Positions 23,701 to 34,500 of a stretch of DNA of 64,000 nucleotides are shown here, piece by piece. The position numbers and the translations under genes are program-made. Position 1 is the stretch's first letter; each line of letters begins with the position of its first letter. Origin of the DNA: Bugula neritina (Eukaryota > Bryozoa > Gymnolaemata > Cheilostomatida > Bugulidae); assembly GCA_964035545.1 (NCBI GenBank), contig OZ037765.1:25680504-25744503 (forward strand). Direction: 5' to 3'. Below the pieces are notes generated by a model. That model saw nothing but the letters and a program-made list of their open reading frames with translations, was not told where the DNA came from and did not search any database.

Positions 23701-25678
23701 GAAGTTGAAGTCAAGCAGAAAAAAAATCTAGCTGTAAACAGTCTATTTTAAACATTTTCAGCTCATAAAAATTCACAGAAATTTATTTAACAACGTTTAG
23801 TCTTATATGTGGGAAGAACAAAAGACTAAAGACTGTTTAACTAAAGTTAATAGAGTATATAGAGCTGAAACTACGCAAATTATGTTTTCAATAATGATAA
23901 AGTAAATGGCAACACTATATGAAAAATGCACGCACAATAACTTGAGTTAAATAATCAATTCAAGAATTAATATTAATGTCATAAAATGAAGTTTAATATA
24001 CTATAAAATAGGTCAGTGAATTGTAGAAATTATCTAAGAAACAGTGAATAAAGCATACACTGACCTTCAAGCAGACTGTAGACAAGCTTGCTGTTGGCAT
24101 CCGGATCTCTCACTGATATGACGTAGTCAACTTTTGAGTTGGGGGGAAGGTTAGCATTGAATACGGCAAGATATGGGTAGGGCTCCATGGTGAACACAGG
24201 TGGCTCATCATTAACATCCCTCAACTTTATGGTTACATCAACTATATACTCTGTAATACATTGTGAGAATGATCTCCTGTACAATGCTCATATTGCATAA
24301 GCTTAGGTATTGCAATGCTGGAATAACAGCCATGTATGTCTTTCTTAGGCAAAATGTTACAGATTTTTACATACAGAAACTCTTTAGAGTGAGAATTAAA
24401 ATTTAAAATAGCAACATACTGACTAAGAAAAGCACACGGGAAGCTCTATAATGTTATACCAATTGTTTAGGTTGGTAAAATCACAGCTAAGCTTGTCATA
24501 ACCAGTCATATAAATCATGAACAATAAGCTAGCAATAATTGCCCAACATTCCAGATGACTAACGGTAATAGTTAATGTGTTCGACAAAAGCAAAGTATGC
24601 TGAAGGATATTGATTAAGAAAATGTCTGCCTAGTTTAGGTTGTATAAGACAAAAACCTTTTGTATATAAAGTGAGAACATGCGCTGCTATACTTCAAGTG
24701 GCAGAAACAAATGTAGGATAATCATCTGGATGTGACTGGCATTAGTTGATACAAAAAAGGATTAATGGCCAACATTGGTGCATTACAACTGCAAGTTTAC
24801 AAGCTCTGCTACAGGCAATGCAGTAACAAAATCCTCAACAATAAACAAAGTCATAAAAATAATGTCAGTTATTCTAAGAACTGCAGCCTCAAACTAAAGT
24901 TTGTACATGCAAGCTAAATCCAAGCAGTTATCATACTTTACATTTGTTCATCAATTAAAATTAAATGCAACATAAATATATTCAGCACAAGAATAAATTA
25001 TAATGAAAATAGAGACAAACCTCTAGAAGCTGGCACGTTGATGATATTCACAGTTAGTTGGTATTGATGTTCAGGAGCTGTTTCATAATCCAGTCTATGT
25101 TTCTGGTTGACGAGCAGTTTACCAGTAGCTTCATCAACAGATGTGAATGGCACATTAGGATCCTCCACTAGAGAGTACTGGTTGTAGTCATCACTGATAA
25201 CACCTACACTTGCATAGTCTAGGATTATCTCCTCCGCAGTCTCGTCTACAGTCTTGCTGATTGAAACCTCAACAGCTCGTTTTCGCCTCGAGTGAAATAT
25301 TCCTGGCTGCTTAGAAGTTGCTGGTCTATTATTGAGAGCTTTAAAAATTATTTTGTGATGAGAGGTGAGCCCACTAGTCGAGTTCTTACCACTAGCTCCA
25401 ACCACAATATTCTTGTTATAGAAAGAGCACAGAGGATGTTTAAGGAGAACCAGACCATCTTTTGTAACAACAAACGGTAAGGAGTCCTTGTTGTGCCCCA
25501 GAGGGAGTTTATTGTATGTGACTGACCCATCATTGGGCAAGGCTAGTAGAGTATCCTTATAGTTATACTGCTCACACAGAGGTACAGTGGACCAGTGTAT
25601 TTGTATCCCCTGGCACTGAGAGTCAAGGAGTGCCCAAACCAGCAACAAAACATTTACTCTTAGTACTGCAATTCCCAT
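1627..25678 (-). CDS. CadN: N-cadherin-type classical (type III) cadherin, complete, 42 coding exons
   Basis: Calcium-dependent homophilic adhesion receptor of the invertebrate DN-cadherin kind, linking cells to the actin cytoskeleton through beta-catenin. Coding exons in transcript order: 25021-25678, 24065-24250, 22704-22932, 22083-22299, 21712-21826, 21440-21584, 20947-21197, 20523-20669, 20097-20239, 19591-19802, 19199-19405, 18567-18765, 18106-18291, 17340-17543, 17031-17223, 16397-16656, 16091-16270, 15799-15895, 14885-15088, 14110-14349, 13639-13871, 13295-13403, 12582-12729, 12025-12167, 11567-11818, 10786-11013, 9914-10022, 9380-9645, 8997-9220, 8467-8738, 7767-7948, 7338-7498, 6873-7127, 6382-6574, 5757-5953, 5265-5460, 4262-4360, 3790-3979, 3338-3444, 2642-2788, 2278-2499, 1627-1880. 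All phases close, giving 8,460 nt and about 2,819 residues, close to the roughly 3,000 of the family. The start at 25678 has a good context (AACCATGG) and sits 13 bp after a likely 5'UTR acceptor. Family call is strong; orthology among invertebrate N-cadherins is inferred. Confidence 0.95.
1908..2117 (-). mobile_element. tRNA-derived SINE, minus orientation, with target duplication
   Basis: Read on the minus strand it starts GGAGCAGCCGTGGTCTAAGG (A-box-like), has a B-box-like AGTTCGAGCCC (minus of 2055-2065), then a tRNA-unrelated body with GATGCTAGGAAGAGCATCC and a tail ending ACTATAAACTTGCGTGAG. A 15-16 bp direct repeat (CACAATAAAACATAT) flanks it at 1892-1907 and 2118-2133, as expected for LINE-driven insertion. 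It sits in the last cadherin intron, about 27 bp from the acceptor of the terminal exon. A second copy is at 18928-19145. Confidence 0.85.
3338..6574 (-). other. Cadherin exons 34-39: EGF, second laminin-G, EGF modules
   Basis: Exon 34 carries an EGF-like module ([23 protein letters not shown]). Exons 35-37 make a second laminin-G fold ([40 protein letters not shown]). Exons 38 and 39 hold two more EGF-like segments, the last starting [16 protein letters not shown] and finishing in exon 40 as [10 protein letters not shown]. Exon 37 (4262-4360) is 99 nt and phase 1 at both ends, so it can be skipped in frame; a hairpin covers its donor (see the repeat entry at 4207-4258). Confidence 0.83.
4207..4258 (-). 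repeat. Stem-loop over the donor of cadherin exon 37
   Basis: Two copies of AGTATATATACT (4207-4218 and 4247-4258), each self-complementary and able to pair with the other, flank an inner perfect 9-bp stem CTGACTACT / AGTAGTCAG (4217-4225 and 4231-4239) with a 5-base loop; a short one-sided bulge lies at about 4240-4246. In the minus-strand transcript the outer arm covers about +3 to +14 of the exon 37 splice donor (GTGAGT at 4261-4256). Exon 37 is 99 nt and in-frame skippable. Confidence 0.7.
6873..8738 (-). other. Cadherin exons 30-33: EGF-like module and first laminin-G domain
   Basis: Exon 30 is a cysteine-rich EGF-like segment (ending [11 protein letters not shown]) that is completed by [12 protein letters not shown] at the start of exon 31. 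Exons 31-33 form a laminin-G fold: [46 protein letters not shown] and a terminal [12 protein letters not shown] disulphide strand. The intron between exons 30 and 31 (7949-8466) holds a hAT-like element. Confidence 0.85.
8087..8425. mobile_element. Candidate non-autonomous hAT-like element
   Basis: The left end GGGCTGTCCAAA (8089-8100) and the right end TTGGACACCCA (8413-8423) are imperfect inverted repeats of the GGGYTGTCCAA kind common at hAT ends, with GTGGCCCT-type subterminal motifs inside. About 0.34 kb, no ORF. I did not find a matching 8-bp target duplication, so the exact ends and the superfamily are uncertain. It lies in the cadherin intron between coding exons 30 and 31. Confidence 0.5.
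8997..10022 (-). other. Cadherin exons 27-29: primitive classic cadherin domain core
   Basis: Three exons of about 200 residues between the last EC repeat and the first EGF module. Exon 27 has the hallmark [16 protein letters not shown], typical of the extracellular segment of non-chordate classical cadherins. Exon 28 has paired cysteines ([18 protein letters not shown]). Exon 29 has no cysteine and reads into the EGF block. The part is cleaved or structurally specialised in insect cadherins; no cleavage site can be named here from sequence. Confidence 0.8.
11033..11160. repeat. 22-bp tandem repeat, about six units
   Basis: The motif AGAATATACTA recurs at 11045, 11067, 11089, 11111, 11133 and 11155, an exact 22-bp period, with the intervening TATTCTAT part slightly variable. 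Each full unit carries the palindrome TTCTATAGAA. The array starts about 20 bp upstream (in transcript order) of the acceptor of cadherin coding exon 26. Confidence 0.9.
18928..19145 (+). mobile_element. tRNA-derived SINE, plus orientation, second copy
   Basis: Head GGAGCAGCTGTGATGTAGTG with an A-box-like TAGTGGTTAGAG, B-box-like GGTTCGAGCTC at 18983-18993, the same body segment GTGATGCTAGGAAGAGCATC and the tail ACTATAAACTTTCGTGAG as the copy at 1908-2117. It lies antisense in the cadherin intron between coding exons 11 and 12, about 50 bp downstream (in transcript order) of the exon 11 donor. A clear target duplication was not found, and divergence from the other copy suggests an older insertion. 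It has no coding capacity. Confidence 0.82.
25021..25678 (-). other. Cadherin exon 1: signal peptide, prodomain, furin site
   Basis: Encodes about 219 residues. Residues 1-24 form a signal peptide with the hydrophobic core [10 protein letters not shown] prodomain follows and ends at RRKR (residues 131-134), a furin-type cleavage site, so mature adhesion domains begin near residue 135. The exon also carries the end of a first cadherin fold (LDYE, then YQLTVNI) and ends in phase 1. An in-frame upstream ATG at 25723 would bury the signal peptide, and the sequence CAATATTGTAG just upstream looks like a splice acceptor, so the ATG at 25678 is preferred. Confidence 0.85.
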
Positions 25679-25783
25679 GGTTGATCTACTCCTACAATAT
25701 TGAATAAAAACTAAGACACGCATGCAATAAACTAAGATATTCTTAAAAATACAGACAGCGTCAAGCTGCTACAAAAGTATCTC

Positions 25784-26560
25784 TTAAAGGATTGCTCTAT
25801 CTTGTCTAATAAATGGCCATTTAGGTCAAACACACACAATATTGTGTTTTTCTAAGCATGCATTGACAAAAAGCATTTGACCAAAGGTAGAAAAAGTTAG
25901 TTGAAGTTGAGGGTGTAGATTGGTAACAGCCAAAACGCCGATTTTGAAATGAGCTGGGAACTGTGACGTAACAGCGCCAGCATTCCTGCTGGTCACGTGA
26001 CTATACAAATGAATTACTATAGAAATATGACTGTGAGATGTGATCTTTCAGCTCGTAATTTGTATATTTATAGAAGTGCAAATGTGAATTCTCTTAATCT
26101 ATAGCTTTTTGACATTTTAAATAACATGTATGTAATAACATTAGGCTATATTTTGCTTGTAACCATTAGAAAAAAGCATTGCAAAAGCATGCATTCTTTA
26201 GGATGAATGCCTGCAATCGATCTAAACTAGGTCAGATTGTGCAATATTACGGGCGCACCAAATTTGACCTATATAGCGCACTGTAACTGCTTGAGCGTTA
26301 TTGGTTGATATTGTGCTCAGCAACCTTGAATACTAGCGTTATAGTTAGCACGTGCAGCATAGTTACTGGCGTTCACACGTCACGTATTAGGCTATTCTTT
26401 TTCATGGCTGAAAATTTTACCGCCCTCAAAATTGGAATTTTGAAAAGCTGTTTTCTAGGCACATATCCCTTTGCAAAGTCACAATTGTTTGCATACACAT
26501 TAAATTATAGTTCATAATTATAATGTGATTGTAATAAACTAAGATTGAGCAATCCTTTAA
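25784..26560. mobile_element. TTAA-flanked inverted-repeat element (MITE/foldback candidate)
   Basis: Both ends read TTAAAGGATTGCTC in inverted orientation (25784-25797 and 26547-26560), so TTAA may be the target duplication. Subterminal parts also match loosely in inverted orientation: GTGACGT, CGCCAG, CTGCT/CTGC and CACGTG occur in the same order from each end. About 777 bp, no ORF. It sits just upstream of the cadherin start and supplies E-box (CACGTG at 25994-25999) and CRE-like (TGACGTAA at 25964-25971) motifs. A piggyBac-like mechanism is suggested only by the TTAA. Confidence 0.6.
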
Positions 26561-27399
26561 GCAAGTCTAGAAGTTAGGTACATACAATAATTGGATTGCT
26601 CTATAAATGAGTGGCATGAAAGGAAGCAAACACGATTTAAACCCATGCCTAATTTGAAAACTTCTAATTGCATTATATTTAGCTGTGCTAGTTGGTGTGT
26701 ATAATTTTCTCAGGTTATTCAGTGGTAAGGATAATTTAACTCTTCAAAAATACAATTGCCATTTCTCTGTACTGCTTCATAAATTTAAATGAAACATAAT
26801 AATGTTGACCAAGACATCCTATGCGTAGGACAGAGATTTGAATGAGAAATAAACTAATCAGGTGCAATAGAAAGAATACTGCAGTAAGTTTCCTGTCTCT
26901 AAAGCATGCTAGAAACACTAAATTAAACTCACATACTTGACGAATAAATATTTCCTTAATCATTGCAGGGTTTAACCTATTTTTATAAAATGCAAACTTT
27001 TTATTCAAAAGCTTGCCTAATTAAAAACCAAGCCAATGAAGAAAATCAGGTTTGTTGAACTTTAAAACTGCCATATTATTTAACAAAACGGCTAAAAAAA
27101 CAAAAAGTAACAAGCCTGCATTATAGGTGTAAATATTTTGCATATATTTGTGCTAAGAATTGATTGTCAATATAAAACTGATAAAAAAACAAATTACCAG
27201 CTTGCATATTGCCATTGTCATAAATATAAATAGTGTTAATTGCAATTCAATTTTAAATAGTGAATGTTTTTTCCTCAAATTGATCCAAAATATTAGTTGC
27301 TATAAAAAAAACCTGTTTGATACTGATTCTATTGCTATGCATTGTCATCTTTAACAGCTGCATGCAAATCATCACTAAAAAGATATATATTACTAAAAT

Positions 27400-28170
27400 A
27401 TTATCAATATCATAATGATATTGATATTATTATAGTAATACTTAGTTGCTTAAAATTAACTGTAATTGAGAATTAGTGATACTAATACTAATAGTAATAA
27501 ACCAAACAACGTTAACTATTACATTATTACAGTCAAGTATTAGTACACCTTCAATTATAACATAAGATTTGCATAACTCATAAGACCAGTGATAATCACA
27601 ACTCTACATACATTTAAAACTTAGAAGTTGTTTATTACCCAATAAGTTATAAGCATAACTAATAGTTAATACAGCAATATTTATACCAACACCTTTACAG
27701 TAGTACAAATACTAATAGTAAAATTATTAATAGTAACATTATTACTAATAGTATTAGTAATACTAATAACTATAATTATCAGATATAACTGCAAGTATTT
27801 ATAATATTTATATTAATTGCTTACTTTTAATTTTAGTACTGAATTAGTCTTAGCAGTATCATTACCATTATGACTACGACTATTTTAAATTTAATTTATT
27901 ATTATTACTATTAGAGTATTACTAATACTATAATACTCATTTGACTCATTAATACTAATAGTAATTATTATTAATATTATTACTATTACTATTAGTATTA
28001 TAATTATTATAATACTAATAGTAACATTCTAATGCTAATAGTAATAGTAATAACTTTATAGTAATAGTAATACTTATAGTTATACTAATAATAATCAGTA
28101 ATGCGTATGATACTCATAGTCATACATTACTCATACGCATACGGATACTCATACTGATGCTAGTGATACT
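27400..28170. repeat. TACTAATA/TAGTAATA low-complexity block
   Basis: A degenerate run of TACTAATAGTAA-like words on both strands, with small dyads such as ATCAATATCAT-A-ATGATATTGAT near 27.41 kb and ATGCGTATGA / TCATACGCAT near 28.1 kb. The vocabulary matches the outer arms of the palindrome at 1-343. Confidence 0.75.
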
Positions 28171-28882
28171 GATACTGATAGTCTTAGCCAATACTTTCAG
28201 TTTCAGCTTCTGTTTAAAAAGTTGATGTTTTCAAAACAGTAATAATTATTACCGTTGACATTGAGAGAACAATAGTAACTACTTAAGCGCTTTTAATGTT
28301 AATCTTTTACAATTTTAGTTTATTTTAGTTTTTACGTTAAACTTTCACTTTCACTTTGAAAATGTCTTGGAGTTGGAGTTGAAGTTTTGGACGGAGTCTG
28401 AGTTTAAACCGAGTCCAACTTTCACTGTCATTTGGCAAAAGCTACATTAACTAAACTTAATTAGCAGTGAAAAATTTGTTATTACATTAAATGTCAAATC
28501 TTACTCATCAAGCAAGTATACTATTTTTTAAAAACTAATAATTTTAATCACAAGTTCAAGTTGAAGTACGAAGAGGCAAGCTATTTTGCCGGAAACAGAT
28601 AGTTTCTCTATCAACGAGGAATATTATCAAGTCCGTTTTACACTGATGCGAATGAATGGCACTTGTGTTTTGGGGTACAGGAAACCGGTATCTGTAATCA
28701 AGGAAGCTTTTTGGCAAACAACCACCTGTTAATGTCAAATAGTTAAAATCACTTAGTTTTATGCTTGAAAACTATCTCTACAATTAGTTTTTTGAGCCTA
28801 TTTTTTAGTTTGAATTAAATTTGGTTTGTTTTTTTTACTGGTTTGGCTACTATTACTCATAAGTACTATTTATATATTTAAA

Positions 28883-31510
28883 ATGGCCAATATAACTGTT
28901 GTTCTCAATAGAGGAAACGGTGCGTCTCCATGGGGTTTTAGACTACAAGGAGGAGCAGATTTCAGATCCCCTTTAGTGGTTCAAAGGGTAAGTAAAACTG
29001 AAAATAAATGTCAATAAAATTTTAATGCTCAATAGTTGATGCAATTAATGAATTATATCTCTGTATAAAAGCCTAGGACGTAGGAAGTTGAAGTGTCAGT
29101 GACAGTGCTCAGAGTCAGTAGTGAGTAGTGATTTTTATTTTACTTTTACTTATAGTTTAAGGCTTAAGTGTAAGTTATAGTTCTACTTTTACGGACAGTG
29201 ACAATCAGTGTCACAGTAAGTGTGACTTACTCTGATCAGTATTATACATATACCTGTACTGATACTGTTAGACTATTAGTTATAATTATATCTGGGGTTA
29301 TCCCTTTAAGTTAATAAAATCAAATTACATTATTATATTGACTGATAGTGATATCCGTATCGTGTGACTTTTTTCATAATATGCCATCAACTTAGAGCTA
29401 AATAGTTCTAAATGAGAGCTCATAGATTGTGATTGTTTTTATATTTTAATAATTATCATGATGTTAATGGTTACCTGGTTAATGAATACCCCAAACCTCA
29501 AAACCCAAACCCCCTTACATTACAATTAAAATATCCTAACTTAGCTATATGCTACAATAGATATATTTCAATACATGATAAACCCAAACAAAAACAACAT
29601 AAGAGGCACTCATAATTTTGCGCCTGTAGGTGTTAGCAGAGTGTTCTAATTTTTACGAGGTGAGTTATATTTATTGCATATAGCAAAGTACTTAATAAAT
29701 TTTGCTAATAATTTGTACGACAGTAACGTGAATAATATACTGGCAGTTGTGATGGTGATACTTTAACCCACATTCTGCTTGTAATAAAACAACATTTGTG
29801 ATTGGAAAACATTATAATAGTTCAACTCAATTTAAAAAAATACTCAGCAAAATTGTAGTGTGGGTGGTAAGCACCCATCATCCTAGCTGTTAGAAACAGT
29901 AACACTTCAAAATCAAAATTAAATTCCATGCATTGTCCATTAATATTGGTGTCTTAACTATTTTATTAAAAACTTGTAATCATATGTTTATAAGGTGGGT
30001 TTACAACTACAAAATGTTTTTATATAAAATTGTTCAGCTTCCTTGATGTGTTATAAGGCCCATGTAGTTAATGTTTATTCAACAGCTTTCTTTTAGTAGC
30101 ATTATGTTGCTGTTGCTTGCTTAGGAGTTATGCTATGCTATGTGTAGTTTCATTCTTTCAACTTGATAGTCTGATATCATATAATATTTCAAAATTGTAA
30201 TAATAATTTGTTACAAGCATCTACGTGAGTATGTAGAATTAGATTGGAATGTATTACTTGGTATGCAATTGTTACAACTGTACGGTGCCAATGTAAATGG
30301 TATGTGGAATTTGATCATCAACTATGCGACTATCTAAACAGTTATAAGAAAATCACCATCTCGTGTCAGTTAACTTACTATTGCCTAACAATCAAAGGAT
30401 TCATATCACTTTAAGGTTAAAGAGTCATGAATTATCTCACAAGTTAGTGGTCTGAGTTTATTCACCTTCAGGAAATTGCTGATTAATCATTTTGAACTGA
30501 AAAATCACTTGTTGGTTATGGTTCAAGAAATTGTAACTTAGCTAAAAGAGGTTTTAGTGTATAGTTTTAATTTTATAGCATGGCTTTTGAACTTCTAAAT
30601 TTACTACTATATTTAGTATAATATGGTAGTCAAAGAAGCATTCAAGCTATGCTACTGGAGGTGTATGAAATATGATGCAGTTTTAACTTGTATGAGGTCC
30701 AGACCTCTAATTATAGTTGTAATTCATAAATGAGAAATCTTCTTGTGTTAAAACATATAGCAAATTAGCAATGGTACATTTTGTTTGAATTTAATGTACT
30801 TGTACTTGTATTAAAATGGAGTTGTAGCCTAAGTTACAAAGCAGTTTTCTTCCTTGTCACACTTAATATTTTCTGTCTTGTAATTACTGAGTAAGACCCG
30901 AAATACATGCTTTCATTAGATTTTGCATAAAAACTCACAAAAACCTATGAATTTAGTATATCATGATGTGACGTTTTAAGTGATATGTCATTGTGTGTTC
31001 ACTATAGTTTTTTATGAAACAAAGAATCGAATCGAATGTGTTTGTTGAACTGCTATTGGTCAAAAAAATTTCTGTTAAATATGATAATTCTTTAAAATAT
31101 GATATATTGTCTAAGTTTACCTTTTAGTGTTTTTCTTTTTAGGAAGTTTTTCAAACATTTTGTAGTTAATATTGTCATCAGTAATGTGTAATTATCTTAT
31201 TAGTAGTCTAATTTATATATTGTAATTCAAGAACTTTGAAAACAAATGTAAAATTAAACAGTATGGCTTACAATAATAATTGTTATACAAGTGTTTAATG
31301 ATGGTTTCAGTTTTCCAGTTATATAAAACTCATATCATTACATTGATGTCTATTTTAGGTGAATCCTCGTAGTATTGCTGAACAGTCTGGACTGTATGTT
31401 GGAGATGTGATACAAGAGATCAATGGGCTCCAGACCTCCACCATGAGGCATCAGGAGGCACAGCAAACCATAATCAATGCTGGCAACAGGATTACATTAA
31501 ACATTAGCAG
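28883..31510 (+). other. PDZ domain exons of the Enigma/ZASP gene
   Basis: Two exons, 105 nt (phase 0) and 152 nt (ending phase 2), separated by a 2.4-kb intron. The carboxylate-binding loop is [12 protein letters not shown], followed by the helix region [19 protein letters not shown] and a closing RITLNISR. The second exon has the same length and phase as in the ALP-type gene at 50318. I saw no other feature in the 28988-31358 intron except a short low-complexity stretch at about 29080-29290. Confidence 0.92.
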
Positions 31511-34500
31511 GTGAGAGGGAGAAGTAACCTTCTGGTAATTACCTGATATAATTGATTAGTCAGTGGTTATATTGTTCAGACATGAACATTTTTCTGACTG
31601 GCATATTTAGTATCTGATAATTAGCAAACTCTAGACAAATTATAACATGTTATTCTCAAGATTTACGACCAATCAGATTATAGTTTGAAAATATATAGCA
31701 AGTATATCTTCGCAATCCGTTAGTTGCTGGTTTTGTTCGGTTCCTATCAGTCTGCTTCGAAGGTATTAGTAAATCGCGTAAGTATGAGTTACCGCCACTC
31801 GAGCTACACCTCTCCTCTGGGCTCCCATAGCTACAACAGTACGAGCTACGTGTCACCTTTGGGCAACTCCAGGTATTCTTCCACGTCGTCCTATGATTCG
31901 TACGGCAGTGGTTCTGGCCTTGGCAGATCCAAGTATGGGTCAGGTCTTGGTTCAAGCTATGGTGGATCAATGGGAACCTTGCCTGGCTCTTCGAGATTCT
32001 CTCGTTATGATGATGCTAGCTCGCTGTCTCGTTACACGCCAACCAGTTCGTCGTACAGTAAACCCAGTAGATATGATTCTATGAGTTCCCTGTACACACC
32101 GCGTACTAGCTACGTGCCGCGTAGTGATTATGTGCCTCGCTCCAGTAGGCCAACGTCCAGTTATGACCGAGATTATAGCAGAACGACATACCAGGCTACA
32201 GATAGTGATGTCAGCCCTCGCAGATCTTCTCGGAAAACAAGATTTGCTGATGAGGAGCCACCATCTGGCAAGGGAGCTTCTGAAACTGACTTGAAAGTAA
32301 AGACGTCTGCTAAATCTTCAGATACCAGGGCAGCTCGAAGTCAAAGAAAGGAGTAAGTCTTGTCTTCAAGTGTGGCAAATACTTAATTATTTGCACATAT
32401 ATTTTCTTAGAATTCGCTACTCATTTTGTGCCTAGGTCATGGGCTAAAGTTAGTTGTGCTATAGAGAAAATAATAAATACAAGTTGTACTCAGTCATAGT
32501 TGAGACCTACAGAACTACTAGCACCGATGCTAGTCGAGACCCTGGGTCTGGTAAGGAAACTCAACAATTGGTAAGAAAGAACCACTGAAATCAACTGCTA
32601 TATCAATTCAAGTCTGTAATCTGCTACCAACTCAACTCGATGAGCCATTCAGACAAGCTGTTTTATGAATAAACAAACTAATAACTTAACATTTGATATT
32701 CAGTAACTGTAATTTCTTGTAGTAGTTTCATTAAAGTCTACTTTACAGCAGAATGTTTTGTTTTCTTTAGTAATTAAACAGGAAGTGTTGAAGATTTTAA
32801 AAATGACCGAGTGTTTATAAAGATAATTTTCGTTAAATTGTCCTTATCACTTTTGCAGTAGATCCGAGTAAGTAAGATCTACATCATTTTTCTTTCTTTA
32901 CTAATTAGTCAACTTTACATTGGTGCTTCTCACACTGCTGCCTTAGATTAGTTTTCTCTTGTTGACAAAATTACTTGTTGGCTTGCTTGCTGAAACAATG
33001 AAATGTCATGTCTATTTGTTAAAACTGATCAAATATCTGCCTCACATGCCTTGTATTTGCAGAGCCATAAAACTATTTATATTAACAGTGCAATATTTCA
33101 GCTAAAATTAATTTGGTGTTGATTAACATCAGACACATTAATGAGGCATACAAGTATAATAAATTTGCTTAATAAGCTTTACTATATTTTGTTAATGGTA
33201 CATAATTTCTACTTTTCATCACTGGTAATTAACATTTCATATTACATTATGGTGGATTTACATGGTTATTACAATCTATTTCTCTGTTATATTCATTTGC
33301 AATTTCTGCTCTAAGCACATCATTACTCCTGCCAACAACACTTAAGGAATTCTTTTCTAAATAATATTATTATGTTTAAATGTAATTGATTATTAGTATA
33401 AATTTGTCGAAATGGATAGAGTATATCATTATCATGTAGTTTATAGAAGAAACATAGTTCTAGCAATTACGTAATATACTTCCTTCTTCAGAGTTTAAAT
33501 TTACTTTTTATTAACTAATTTGATGGCAGCCTATCCCAATGAAGTGTTTACACTGGACTGATTTACTTATCTGTTCATGTATTTGCCATAGAGGTTCTAG
33601 TCCAGTGCCCAACCGGTCTGCAGAGCCTAACATCTCAGAGCTCACCCGAAAGACTGAGAGTCTAAGTGTAGACAACTCTGCCCAGCAGCAAAGGTAGCCT
33701 GAGTTCCTATACTTTGCATGATGGCAGTAGTTCAGCAAGAGATTTGACTGGCAGTTTTTTGCTTTCTAATAATCCAAGTGCATTTTGAAAGACATGTTTT
33801 TGTAGAAAGTTATACATTTTTATTAATCTAATTTCGCATGATGATATGCTAGTGCATGTGTGTGACTTTGCATGGTAAAAATTGCCAATCCTATAGATCA
33901 GTGTCTCCAAGTTTCCAAGATTTTGGTAAGCAAACAGCTGAGAGCGCTAGATACCAAGAGCAAGTTACCGATACCCCGCAATACCGACCCTACACTAACC
34001 CTGATCTACAGTCTCAGTCATTCAAGACCCTGCAAACTGTTGTTGACTCTGGAAGAGGTAACTTTTGTTTATACAATTTCCTGTATTTTTGTTTCAAATG
34101 TCTATTCCTTTACTGTAAACATTATATTATTTGGATCATACAATAAATTATATTGAAAGAAATATTTATATAATTCAGAATTTTAAAACTTGACTGCGTT
34201 CGGTAATTATGCTTCCAAAACTTTTAAGCATTGGGAAATAATTTTTATTTTGTTATCTACTGGTACATAAAATTCATTCTTATTGTGAATTAGTAGTTTG
34301 TTTAGTTAGGTTGACTGATGACAAAGAGGCAATTTTTATACGTTATGCTAATTGTAGAAGAACCACCTAACAAAAATATTTATAACAACCCTGCTGGGCT
34401 TTACCAGAAGTAAGTTGAGATAGCACAGTCAAAACAAGCAGTGTTACTGCTACTTGCCCTTCTATAGTGCCAGTTGTCTTGTCTAGTAGGATATCTAGCT

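Larger units (their letters stand above)
10786..24250 (-). other. Cadherin ectodomain: about 15 EC repeats (with the end of exon 1)
   Basis: Exons 2-26. About 15 strand-G motifs of LDRE/LDYE/FDRE type can be counted when the one in exon 1 is included. The linkers include [80 protein letters not shown] and DVNDNGPR, which are the calcium-binding DxNDN boxes. Three linkers are degenerate (exon 3 ADRRPPQF, exon 9 VGRNHPPEF, exon 12 RQDASPPVF), so calcium at those joints may be weak or absent and the rod could bend there; that last point is inference. Many exons span a repeat boundary, as is usual for this family. Confidence 0.88.
25692..28882. other. Intergenic region between divergent cadherin and PDZ-LIM genes
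   Basis: About 3.2 kb with no supported coding exon. It holds the TTAA inverted-repeat element (25784-26560), plain AT-rich DNA (26.6-27.4 kb) and a TACTAA/TAGTAA low-complexity block (27400-28170). The cadherin 5'UTR probably has an upstream non-coding exon here, because an acceptor (TTGTAG) precedes 25691 on the minus strand. No confident core promoter was found for either gene. Confidence 0.55.

Noticed and set aside
25679-25723. Upstream in-frame ATG extending the cadherin N-terminus by 15 residues
   Set aside because: It would put a polar stretch before the signal peptide, and a good splice acceptor (TTGTAG) lies between the two ATGs, so this part is probably intron.
28826-28882. Hydrophobic in-frame extension of the first PDZ-LIM gene ([10 protein letters not shown])
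   Set aside because: It starts with TTG, not ATG, and a signal-like leader makes no sense on a cytoplasmic PDZ-LIM protein.
31511-31783. Splicing of the PDZ exon into the Ser/Tyr-rich exon
   Set aside because: AG positions at about 31750, 31762 and 31769 give an early stop or the wrong frame, and the only phase-compatible one (GCGTAAG, about 31782) has no pyrimidine tract.
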